Of a stretch of DNA of 64,000 nucleotides, positions 23,436 through 31,863 are shown one piece after another. The stretch lies in the NCBI GenBank assembly GCA_039819065.1, contig JBCBSS010000020.1, positions 1-64,000 on the forward strand, read 5' to 3'. How positions within the stretch are numbered: position 1 is the stretch's first letter; every line of letters begins with the position of its first letter. The DNA is from JBCBSS01 sp039819065. Its GTDB lineage: Bacteria; Bacteroidota; Bacteroidia; Cytophagales; Cyclobacteriaceae. The notes under the pieces were generated by a model. It ran no database searches. It was not told the origin of the DNA and worked only from the letters and a program-made list of their open reading frames with translations. The position numbers and the translations under genes are program-made.

Positions 23436-25883
23436 ATGAAAGTATTAAAATTCGGAGGTACTTCCGTAGCCTCCGCTGAACATATAATAAAGGTCAAGGA
23501 CATTATCCTTAAGCAGCCGGAAGAATACCAAACGGTTGTTGTGGTTTCGGCGCTTGGTGGCATTACCAACTTGCTCACTTCCGCGGCAGAAATGTCTGAA
23601 GCAGCAGACGAAGGTTATGAGAAAATTCTCGAAGATATAGAGGCACGACACATCGAATTATGTAAATCGTTGCTGCCTTTAACCTCGCAAAGCAAAACGT
23701 TGAGTCAGGTTAAGATCATGCTCAATACCCTTGAGGATGTATTGAAAGGTGTATTTCTAGTGAGAGAGCTAAGCCTTAAAACCAGGGATTATATTCAGGG
23801 CTTCGGAGAAAGGTTATCTGCTTTGATCATTTCCCGTTATTTGGAAGCATTAAAGGTCGAAGTAGGCTTAGCAGACCCGCAGCAGTTCATTTTCACAGAT
23901 ACAAACTATGGTAATGGCAATGTCGACTTTGAACTTACCTATCCGAAAACCAGGGATTATTTCAAAAAGGCAGAGCAATTGGTGATTTGCCCTGGCTTCA
24001 TCGCTTCTACCACAGAAGGCCACCCTATTACATTAGGGAGAGGCGGCTCTGATTATACCGCTGCACTGATTGCCGCTGCTTTGAATGCCGATAGCATAGA
24101 AATATGGACGGATGTAGATGGCATGCTTACCGCCAATCCTAAACTGGTGCGCTTGGCTCATTCTATTGAAGAAATCACTTATGAGGAGGCCATGGAATTA
24201 TCGCACTTTGGTGCTAAAGTTATTTATCCACCAACCATACAGCCGGCTTTAGAAAAAGCCATTCCCATCAGCATAAAGAATACATTCAATCCCGGGAATG
24301 CCGGAACGCTCATTTCAAAGGAAGCCAAATCCAATGGCCATGTGATCAAGGGTTTGTCCTCAGTGCAGCATGTAGCGTTGATCAACCTTACCGGAAGCGG
24401 CATGGTGGGCGTGCCTAACTTTTCTTTCAGGCTTTTCAGAACACTTTCTGAAATTCAGGTGAATGTAATTCTCATTACACAGGCTTCTTCCGAGCATTCT
24501 ATCTGTGTTGGGATCGATGGGAATGATATAGAAAAATCAGTCAAAGCCCTGAACCAGGAGTTTTCTGACGAAATGAACCTGCATAAGCTAGATCCTTTAG
24601 GCATCGAAACCGGACTTTCCATTGTCGCCCTCGTGGGTGTCAATATGAAAAAACAGGTGGGGGTTAGTGGCAAGCTTTTCAAAACGTTGGGCACTAATGG
24701 TGTCAACATTAAGGCTATTGCTCAGGGCTCATCGGAATTGAACATTTCCGTAGTGATAGAAAATAAAGATCTCAAAAAGTCATTGAATGCGTTGCATGAG
24801 AGTTTTTTCCTATCGGATATGAAGAAACTCAATTTATTCATTATTGGAGTAGGAAACGTAGGAGGTACTTTCATCGGGCAATTGGCTGCTCAAAGAGAAT
24901 ACCTGGCCAAGGAGCATCATTTGGATATTCGTGTAGTAGCGGTTGCCAACAGTAGAAAAATGTACTTCGATGATCAGGGGATGGATTTGAACCAATGGAA
25001 GGATCTCTTGGAGAAACAGGGCTCTGAGATGGATAATGCTTTGTTTATAGAAAAAATGAGGGCGCTTAATTATCGCAACAGTATTTTCATCGATAATACG
25101 GCAAGTGAAAACATTGCCGGGTTGTATGACCACATACTTTCTCATTGCATTTCGGTAGTCACTCCCAACAAGATCGCTTGCTCTTCGGATTATGAAGGCT
25201 ATACCAAGCTGAAGTCTCTCACCAAAAAATTCAATGCCCGGTTCTTATTCGAAACCAATGTAGGTGCAGGATTACCAGTGATTTCTACCTTGAACGACCT
25301 GATCAAAAGTGGCGATAAGATCCATAAGATCGAAGCTGTTCTTTCCGGTAGTTTGAATTTCGTATTCAATCAATTCAACGATAAAGTGCCTTTCTCGGAG
25401 GTAGTGCACAAAGCACAAGAAGAGGGTTATACAGAGCCGGATCCTAGAATTGACCTCAGTGGAGTGGATGTTATGCGCAAGATTCTCATTCTGATCAGGG
25501 AGAGTGGCAAGGTTATGAATCTTGAGGATATCGATAACCGATCTTTCTTGCCGGAAGCTTGTCAAGACACAGAGAGCGTTGATGAGTTCTACAAAAAGCT
25601 GGAAGAACATGAGGTGTACTTCCAGGAGATGTATGCTAAGGCTGCTGCTGAGAATAAGAAGTTAAAGTACGTGGCCAGTTTCGTAGATGGGCAAGCTTTC
25701 ACTTCACTTCAGGCCATTGATGATACACATCCTTTCTACCACTTGGAGGGGAAAGATAACATAGTGGTATTCTACACCGAACGGTATACAGAGCAGCCGC
25801 TAATTGTGAAAGGCGCCGGTGCTGGCGCAGCGGTTACAGCCTCTGGCATTTTTGCAGATGTTATGCGATTAGGTCACTCTTAA
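23436..25883 (+). CDS. thrA: bifunctional aspartokinase / homoserine dehydrogenase I
   Basis: This 815-residue fusion catalyses the first and third steps of threonine synthesis. The aspartokinase domain (about 1-290) opens with MKVLKFGGTSVA and carries the FTDTNYGNGNVDF, GRGGSDYTAAL and WTDVDGMLTANP motifs. Two ACT units follow (about 310-460), providing threonine feedback. The homoserine dehydrogenase domain (about 465-815) has the NAD(P) motif LFIIGVGNVGGTFIGQL, VTPNKIACSSDY, and the EAVLSGSLNFVFNQF and GYTEPDPRIDLSGVDVMRKILIL segments. ATG 23436 is clearly the start; the longer frame from 23388 adds an unrelated 16-residue tail inside the attenuation region. thrB follows after 6 bases. Confidence 0.98.
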   Translation: MKVLKFGGTSVASAEHIIKVKDIILKQPEEYQTVVVVSALGGITNLLTSAAEMSEAADEGYEKILEDIEARHIELCKSLLPLTSQSKTLSQVKIMLNTLEDVLKGVFLVRELSLKTRDYIQGFGERLSALIISRYLEALKVEVGLADPQQFIFTDTNYGNGNVDFELTYPKTRDYFKKAEQLVICPGFIASTTEGHPITLGRGGSDYTAALIAAALNADSIEIWTDVDGMLTANPKLVRLAHSIEEITYEEAMELSHFGAKVIYPPTIQPALEKAIPISIKNTFNPGNAGTLISKEAKSNGHVIKGLSSVQHVALINLTGSGMVGVPNFSFRLFRTLSEIQVNVILITQASSEHSICVGIDGNDIEKSVKALNQEFSDEMNLHKLDPLGIETGLSIVALVGVNMKKQVGVSGKLFKTLGTNGVNIKAIAQGSSELNISVVIENKDLKKSLNALHESFFLSDMKKLNLFIIGVGNVGGTFIGQLAAQREYLAKEHHLDIRVVAVANSRKMYFDDQGMDLNQWKDLLEKQGSEMDNALFIEKMRALNYRNSIFIDNTASENIAGLYDHILSHCISVVTPNKIACSSDYEGYTKLKSLTKKFNARFLFETNVGAGLPVISTLNDLIKSGDKIHKIEAVLSGSLNFVFNQFNDKVPFSEVVHKAQEEGYTEPDPRIDLSGVDVMRKILILIRESGKVMNLEDIDNRSFLPEACQDTESVDEFYKKLEEHEVYFQEMYAKAAAENKKLKYVASFVDGQAFTSLQAIDDTHPFYHLEGKDNIVVFYTERYTEQPLIVKGAGAGAAVTASGIFADVMRLGHS

Positions 25884-25889
25884 ACGGTT

Positions 25890-26837
25890 ATGGCAATGAA
25901 TGAAATTAGTGTATTTGCTCCGGCCACCGTCGCTAATGTGGGTTGTGGCTTTGATATATTAGGGTTATGTCTCGAAAACATTGGTGATGAAATGACGGTG
26001 AGTCGGAATGACTCCGGGAAAGTGACCATATCACGTATTGAAGGTGCGGAGGGTATTCCTTATGAAGCAGAGAAGAATGTAGCTGGTGCCGCTGTTCTAG
26101 CTATGATCCTGGCTTTGGATAATGATAGTGGTTTCGATATTCAAATTACCAAGAAAGTAAAGCCCGGGAGTGGTCTGGGTTCCAGTGCTTCGAGTTCTGC
26201 AGGAGCGGTGTACGCCGTAAATAAATTAATGGGCGACCCATTTTCACCGGTAGAATTAGTGCGCTTTGCCATGGAAGGTGAAAAGGTAGCTTCTAAAAAA
26301 GCCCATGCTGATAATGTAGCGCCGTCACTCTATGGCGGTTTTGTACTGATCAGAAGTTATGATCCACTCGATATCATTGAAATCCCTTATCCTGACGACC
26401 TGTATGTAGTGGTCGCTTACCCCCAGGTAGAGGTGAAGACATCGGATGCTGCCCAAATGTTGAAAAAGCAGGTAAAAATGAATGATGCTATCACGCAATG
26501 GGGTAATGTGGCCGGTCTGGTCGCTGGCTTGATGAAGGGGGATTATCCATTAATCGGAAGATCCATGCAGGACGTGATTGTAGAACCGATCCGATCCATA
26601 TTGATCCCATGCTATGAAGAAGCCAAAATAGCCGCTTTGGACGCAGGTGCATTGGGCTTCAATATTTCCGGTTCTGGTCCTTCCGTATTTGCCTTCTGTC
26701 AATCAAAAGGTACTGCTGCTGAGGTAAAAGCTGCGATTGAAAAGGTGTATCAAAATGAAGGTGTTGATACGCTCTTTTATACCTCTGGTATCAACAAAAA
26801 GGGAACTGAGGTAATCAATAAACAGGCATCGTTTTGA
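25890..26837 (+). CDS. thrB: homoserine kinase
   Basis: The 315-residue GHMP kinase phosphorylates homoserine for threonine synthase. Characteristic motifs are FAPATVANVGCGFDILGLCLE near the start, the ATP-binding KPGSGLGSSASSSAGAV loop, and the C-terminal GFNISGSGPSVFAFC. It is tightly coupled to thrA (6 bases) and thrC (10 bases). ATG 25890 (MAMNEIS) and 25896 (MNEIS) are both possible starts; the second begins closer to the family's usual opening. Confidence 0.97.
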   Translation: MAMNEISVFAPATVANVGCGFDILGLCLENIGDEMTVSRNDSGKVTISRIEGAEGIPYEAEKNVAGAAVLAMILALDNDSGFDIQITKKVKPGSGLGSSASSSAGAVYAVNKLMGDPFSPVELVRFAMEGEKVASKKAHADNVAPSLYGGFVLIRSYDPLDIIEIPYPDDLYVVVAYPQVEVKTSDAAQMLKKQVKMNDAITQWGNVAGLVAGLMKGDYPLIGRSMQDVIVEPIRSILIPCYEEAKIAALDAGALGFNISGSGPSVFAFCQSKGTAAEVKAAIEKVYQNEGVDTLFYTSGINKKGTEVINKQASF

Positions 26838-26847
26838 AGAAACTATC

Positions 26848-28152
26848 ATGAGGTATTATAGCACAAATGGAGAAATAGAACCAGTCAGTTTTCAAGAGGC
26901 TTTGTTCAAGGGATTACCAGCCGACAATGGGCTTTTTATGCCAGAATTGGTACCGCAGCTATCGGAAGATTTCTTTTCTAGTCTTGGTAAGACTTCATTG
27001 CCAGAAATGGCATTTGAAGTACTTGCCCCCTACATATCTGATGAGATTCCCAGCAGTAAATTGTCTGAGATCGTTGAGGACACACTGAACTTTGAAATTC
27101 CAATCAAGGAGGTAGAAAAAGATGTTTTCACCCTGGAGCTTTTCCATGGCCCAACGCTCGCATTTAAGGATGTAGGGGCAAGGTTCATGGCCAGGTGTTT
27201 TGCTCACTTTCTAAGCCTGGAACAAAAAAGAATTACCATTCTGGTGGCTACTTCTGGAGATACAGGAAGCGCAGTGGCGAACGGATTTTACAATGTGAAT
27301 GGCATTGACGTGGTAGTACTTTATCCCAAAGGCATGGTCAGTGAAATTCAGGAAAAGCAAATGACCACTTTGGGAGAGAATATCACTTGCCTTGAAGTGT
27401 CAGGCACTTTTGACGATTGCCAGCGCATGGTAAAGCAAGCTTTTCTAGACGGAGATTTGAATGAGCGTCTTAACTTATCTTCTGCCAACTCAATCAATAT
27501 CGCGCGATTACTGCCTCAATCTGTGTATTACTTCTGGGCTTTTGCGCAGCTTGGGCAAGTTGATCAGGATGTAATTGTATCGGTTCCTAGTGGCAATTAT
27601 GGAAACCTGACTGCAGGCTTATTGGCCAAAAAGATGGGTTTACCGATTAATCATTTCGTGGCCGCTTCTAATGCAAATGATATTGTGCCGAAGTATCTCC
27701 ACACTGGCACTTTTGAACCAAAGCCGTCTCTAAGTACCATTTCTAATGCCATGGATGTGGGCAACCCGAGTAATTTTGCTCGTATGAGTGCGCTGTATCA
27801 AAAGCCTGTAGCGCTTATGAAAGATGATATCAGCGGCTATAGCTATCAGGATGACGATACTAAAGATACGTTGAAACAGGTCAATGAAAAATCAGGATAT
27901 TTGCTCGACCCTCACGGTGCGGTGGGTTATCTAGGCCTAAAGGAGCATATAAAATACAACAAGGGTATCGGCATTTTCTTGGAAACAGCACACCCTTCTA
28001 AGTTCAAAGGCGTTGTGGAAGACGCCACTGGCCAGGCCATTACGCTACCTGAGACATTGGAAAGTGCGATAAAAAAGGATAAGCGAAGCATACCAATTGC
28101 CGGTGCTTTTGAGGAGTTTAAAGATTTTCTATTCCAGAAAGAAAGCGCCTAA
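26848..28152 (+). CDS. thrC: threonine synthase
   Basis: The 434-residue PLP enzyme converts phosphohomoserine to threonine. It opens with MRYYSTNGEIEPVSFQEALFKGLPADNGLFMPE, matching the threonine synthase N-terminal domain. The PLP lysine lies in FHGPTLAFKDVGARF, and the VATSGDTGSAVANGF and SVPSGNYGNLTAGLLAKKMG motifs follow. It completes thrABC and is followed after only 3 bases by a PqqB-like lipoprotein gene, so the two are probably cotranscribed. Confidence 0.97.
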   Translation: MRYYSTNGEIEPVSFQEALFKGLPADNGLFMPELVPQLSEDFFSSLGKTSLPEMAFEVLAPYISDEIPSSKLSEIVEDTLNFEIPIKEVEKDVFTLELFHGPTLAFKDVGARFMARCFAHFLSLEQKRITILVATSGDTGSAVANGFYNVNGIDVVVLYPKGMVSEIQEKQMTTLGENITCLEVSGTFDDCQRMVKQAFLDGDLNERLNLSSANSINIARLLPQSVYYFWAFAQLGQVDQDVIVSVPSGNYGNLTAGLLAKKMGLPINHFVAASNANDIVPKYLHTGTFEPKPSLSTISNAMDVGNPSNFARMSALYQKPVALMKDDISGYSYQDDDTKDTLKQVNEKSGYLLDPHGAVGYLGLKEHIKYNKGIGIFLETAHPSKFKGVVEDATGQAITLPETLESAIKKDKRSIPIAGAFEEFKDFLFQKESA

Positions 28153-28155
28153 CTT

Positions 28156-29118
28156 ATGAAATGGCTTCATGGTCTTCTCATTCTATCGATTTTAGTTTCA
28201 TGCGAATCAAGTTCTTCAGATGCTATTAAAACTGAAGTAGTATCCACAACCTCAGATCAGTTTGTGGCAGTACTCGGCATCGCTCAGGATGGCGGCTACC
28301 CACAAGCGGGCTGCTTGAAAGAGCACTGTAAAGACCTTTGGGATAGCCCAGAGAGACGGAGGCTGGTTTCATGCCTGGCTGTTGTTGACCGGGCCAGCGA
28401 TGAAATCTGGATATTCGATGCAACGCCGGACTTTAAGGACCAAATGACCAGGGCTTGGCGCCATCTGCCCAATCGAAAGCGTATGATTCCTACGGGTATA
28501 TTATTGACGCACGGCCATATGGGGCATTATACAGGCTTAATACATTTGGGCAGGGAGGCCATAGGTGCTGATTCAGTACCTGTTTTCGCGATGCCTCGAA
28601 TGAGGGAATTCCTGACCAATAATGGTCCTTGGAGTCAATTAGTAGGTTTGGGCAACATAGCACTCAAAAATCTAAATGCTGACTCTACCATCGCTCTCAA
28701 CGATAGAATTAGCGTGACCCCGTTACTTGTACCGCACCGCGATGAGTTTACAGAAACCGTTGGATTCCGCATAGAAGGGACTGGTCAGAAGGTCTTATTC
28801 ATTCCGGATATCGACAAGTGGAACAAATGGGATCGCGACATTATTAAAGAGATTAAATCAGTAGATGTGGCATTTATCGATGGTACTTTCTACCAAAATG
28901 GAGAAATACCCGGAAGAGACATGTCTGAAATACCTCACCCTTTTGTGGAAGAGAGTATGGCCTTATTCAAAGACCTGCCTGATGAGGAAAAGGCCAAAGT
29001 GCATTTTATTCACCTCAATCATACCAATCCGTTGTTGAACCGCGATAGCCCGGAAAGAAAAGAATTGTTTGGCAAAGGTTTCAAGTTGGCCGAAGAAGGA
29101 CAGATTGTGGGGATTTAA
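28156..29118 (+). CDS. PqqB-like metallo-beta-lactamase-fold lipoprotein
   Basis: The 320-residue product has a lipoprotein signal (Cys16 in LVSC) and a metallo-hydrolase fold related to PqqB. FVAVLGIAQDGGYPQAGC near residue 36 corresponds to the PqqB N-terminal Gly-rich, Cys-containing segment. A metal-binding LLTHGHMGHYTGL (HxHxGH-like) and later VPHRDEF and IHLNHTNPLLN segments supply further histidines. No other pqq gene is nearby, so PQQ synthesis is unlikely; such genes are widespread as 'pyrroloquinoline quinone biosynthesis protein B-like' in Bacteroidota. It is three bases downstream of thrC. Its substrate is unknown; anchoring to a membrane in the periplasm is inferred from the lipobox. 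Confidence 0.8.
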   Translation: MKWLHGLLILSILVSCESSSSDAIKTEVVSTTSDQFVAVLGIAQDGGYPQAGCLKEHCKDLWDSPERRRLVSCLAVVDRASDEIWIFDATPDFKDQMTRAWRHLPNRKRMIPTGILLTHGHMGHYTGLIHLGREAIGADSVPVFAMPRMREFLTNNGPWSQLVGLGNIALKNLNADSTIALNDRISVTPLLVPHRDEFTETVGFRIEGTGQKVLFIPDIDKWNKWDRDIIKEIKSVDVAFIDGTFYQNGEIPGRDMSEIPHPFVEESMALFKDLPDEEKAKVHFIHLNHTNPLLNRDSPERKELFGKGFKLAEEGQIVGI

Positions 29119-29147
29119 ACGGTCTTGCTCATACGCCAGATAATCAA

Positions 29148-31658
29148 TTAAAGCTTTAGCAGGTTGAATACCACGACTTCGTTCTTCATTCTTACCTTAA
29201 TGCAATAGAGCCCATTGGGATAGTTTGTAAGGTCAATGTGTTCCGTATGGTTGACCTCTCTTGTCATTATAGTTACTCCTTTGTTATCAATGACATGAAT
29301 TATAGCACTCGTCTTCGGACTAATGAACTTGACATTGACTATATCTCTGATTGGGTTAGGATAGATGCTAATGTTTTCTAAGGTCAATTCGTCCAGGCTT
29401 GTTACGGTGGACGGAATGATAGTTAACACTCCAGAAGTATAACTAAAGGTATAATTGCCATCAGTACCCCCTGAAATTGAGATTTCGTATTCCCCAGGAA
29501 GGCTTGTTTCATTAGCAGTCGTGAAAGCCTCAGGCAGGACATCTAGAGTAGCTACATCATCATTGTTGACAAAACCCTCGAACTGCAGGATGAATTCTGG
29601 ATTACTTTGTCCAAACTCTCGCTCTACATCTTGAACTGAAGCATTCAATGCTGCCTTTTCTATCATTAAAGTCTGCGTTACAGGCTGCGCAGCCTGATAA
29701 TCCTCATTCCCTGGTTGAGCTACCGTAATTGTGGTAGTACCCGCTCCGTTTATGGTAATTATTCCATTACTTATCTCTGCTACAGCATTATCTGAGCTAC
29801 TATAGGTCAGTGGTAATCCTGAGCTAGCGGATGCACCGATCGCGAAGCTCGGGTTTCCATACACTCTCGCATCAAGGGAGTTAAAAGTAATGGTCTGTGT
29901 CAGCTTTGTATTGGCGCTAAATACTTTATAGTCTTCAGATTGGTTTCCTGTATTAGTGCTTAATAGAAACTGATTGTCCATAGCATGCAGTGCCAACAAA
30001 AGGCTATTGTGTTCTTCAAGGCCCAGTGTATCCATAGGCTGCCAACTGGCTCCCTCATTGATGGAAGAGTAGAGTTCTCCTATCAAGCTTGTTATATCCG
30101 TACCTACCATAAACCACGTATTACCACTAACTTCTATATCCAGAATAGCAAAGTCGGTTGGTAAATTGTCGACTCTTTCCCACGTGGTAGCATCCGCCGA
30201 AGTATAAAGGTTCCGCTGGTTGGTTACGTTGTTTGTGTAGGTGAGCAGAAACTTTGAACCTGTATGATCAATAGTTATAAAATTGGCATCGTCAACTGCA
30301 GGAAATCCGGACACGTTCATCACACTCCAGGTTTGGGCTGTATCTAAGCTCTGATAAAGCTGAGGAATCGTTTTGTTGTTCTGATTCTTGTTGGCAATAG
30401 CATAGAGTATTCCACTGCCATCAGATGTCATACATTCTACTTCAGTGATTGATTCTATACCCGTATGAGCAAGGTTCCAAGTCAGGCCATTGTCTGTAGA
30501 TCGAATGACTAATGGCAACTGGTTCTCATCATTGACAGCGGCAATAAGTACATCTCCCAATGCTTCAATAGAACGGGTTCTGACAAATTCGTTGAAACCA
30601 GAACCGATCTTTGACCAATTGGTGCCATTATCAGTAGACTTGAATATATCGGCCATTCTGTTAAAAGGATCTTGTGTATGGCCTATAGCATAGGTATCAC
30701 CATCAGTGTTAGTTGCAAAATCAGTAACGAATATATCCCCAGGAATAGACACAATTGGTTGCCATTGTAATGAAGAAAATGGGCTGCTATAAGAGAGGAG
30801 TTTGCCACCTGCTCCCATAGCCCAGCCTGTATTTGGGTTTGTGAAGTGAATGGCATTTATCCATTCAGAGCCTACTATTTCTTCTGACCAGATGCCGTTA
30901 TTGTAAGTGGCGATATAGCCATTGCCTCCGGCCCAGCCATTGTTATCATCAAAAAAGAATAGGCTTGTGAATTGATCATTCTGCCCAGTGTAATCGACTT
31001 GCCAATCAGCGCCATCATAACGCCATATATCATCACTAAATCCAGTGCCATAGCCATTATCAGGTCTGGTAAAGGTCATGCCATTGAAAGCTCCAGAGCT
31101 GGGAATATTCACGAGCGACCAGATGGAATCTTTGAATTGATAGAGTTCTCCATGGCCAGAAGAAAGCCACCCGTTCTTGTTATCACTGAAATAAGAGGTT
31201 AACGTAAGTACGTCGAACCCAATATTACCTTCTATCCACTGTGTGCCATCATAGTATGCGAGGTAACCGTCTGTACCGGATACGAATCCTTCCTGATCAT
31301 TGATGAAGTGTAAAGTAAACAGGTTCTTACCAGGGGTTTGGAAGTTAAGGTTCCATTGGTTCCCGTTGTACCTGTATATATTCCCTTCTACGGTAGTAGC
31401 CCAACCATCATTGGGTCGAGGGAAGGTGATTGTGCTGAAGTCGTTGTCTGTAATGATAGTATCTACCTCCCAGGAATGTCCATCAAAGAATAGGATATAT
31501 CCTTCCGTTCCTACTGCCCATCCGCGGTCGTCGGCTTCGAAATCCATATCAAAAATCACCACGGAAGAAGGGATGGGTAACTGGCTCTCTACCCATTGCC
31601 CTTGCACCATACCAAACATGATCAACCCCAGAAAAGTCAAAGTTGCTTGTCTCAGCAT
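29148..31658 (-). CDS. secreted propeller protein with MBG domains and T9SS sorting domain
   Basis: The 836-residue product carries a signal peptide (ending VQG|Q). Its N-terminal half is a YCF48/BNR-like propeller with repeated GWAVG, GWATT, GWLSS, GWAGG and GWAMG motifs (about residues 50-280). A second sialidase-type BNR array follows, with STDNGTNW, STDNGLTW and SINEGASW (about 330-560). Two MBG-type domains follow (ITFNSLDARVYGNPSF and LNASVQDVEREFGQSNPEF, about 590-745). The C-terminal 80 residues are a type A T9SS sorting domain (ISIYPNPIRDIVNVKF ... LTNYPNGLYCIKV). It should be exported by the type IX system and attached to the surface or released. It converges on the PqqB-like gene with 29 bases between them. 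Confidence 0.9.
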   Translation of the reverse strand: MLRQATLTFLGLIMFGMVQGQWVESQLPIPSSVVIFDMDFEADDRGWAVGTEGYILFFDGHSWEVDTIITDNDFSTITFPRPNDGWATTVEGNIYRYNGNQWNLNFQTPGKNLFTLHFINDQEGFVSGTDGYLAYYDGTQWIEGNIGFDVLTLTSYFSDNKNGWLSSGHGELYQFKDSIWSLVNIPSSGAFNGMTFTRPDNGYGTGFSDDIWRYDGADWQVDYTGQNDQFTSLFFFDDNNGWAGGNGYIATYNNGIWSEEIVGSEWINAIHFTNPNTGWAMGAGGKLLSYSSPFSSLQWQPIVSIPGDIFVTDFATNTDGDTYAIGHTQDPFNRMADIFKSTDNGTNWSKIGSGFNEFVRTRSIEALGDVLIAAVNDENQLPLVIRSTDNGLTWNLAHTGIESITEVECMTSDGSGILYAIANKNQNNKTIPQLYQSLDTAQTWSVMNVSGFPAVDDANFITIDHTGSKFLLTYTNNVTNQRNLYTSADATTWERVDNLPTDFAILDIEVSGNTWFMVGTDITSLIGELYSSINEGASWQPMDTLGLEEHNSLLLALHAMDNQFLLSTNTGNQSEDYKVFSANTKLTQTITFNSLDARVYGNPSFAIGASASSGLPLTYSSSDNAVAEISNGIITINGAGTTTITVAQPGNEDYQAAQPVTQTLMIEKAALNASVQDVEREFGQSNPEFILQFEGFVNNDDVATLDVLPEAFTTANETSLPGEYEISISGGTDGNYTFSYTSGVLTIIPSTVTSLDELTLENISIYPNPIRDIVNVKFISPKTSAIIHVIDNKGVTIMTREVNHTEHIDLTNYPNGLYCIKVRMKNEVVVFNLLKL

Positions 31659-31800
31659 ATTGTTCTTTGTTTGTTAGTCAAAGTGCTAAGAACGTTGAGA
31701 GGTCGCTAAAAATGAATTTTCTCAACTCTACAATGTCTCTACAAAGGTGGGTTTTCGGCCACTGTTTACAACTTTACAAGTGATCCATTCACTAAGAGAG

Positions 31801-31823
31801 TCCGTGTGTGTGACACACACGGA
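31801..31823. repeat. perfect 11-bp palindrome
   Basis: TCCGTGTGTGT-G-ACACACACGGA is a perfect inverted repeat in the gap between two minus-strand genes. A related sequence (CGTGTCACACGCACGGAGG) occurs near 21796-21814 ahead of ilvA, and both are followed by GAAGTCT-type sequence a little downstream. It is probably a dispersed intergenic element; it could also serve as a terminator of the DUF4139 gene. Confidence 0.5.
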
Positions 31824-31863
31824 GGTGTAATAATAGAGGAACTGAGAGAAGTCTCTACAGAAA

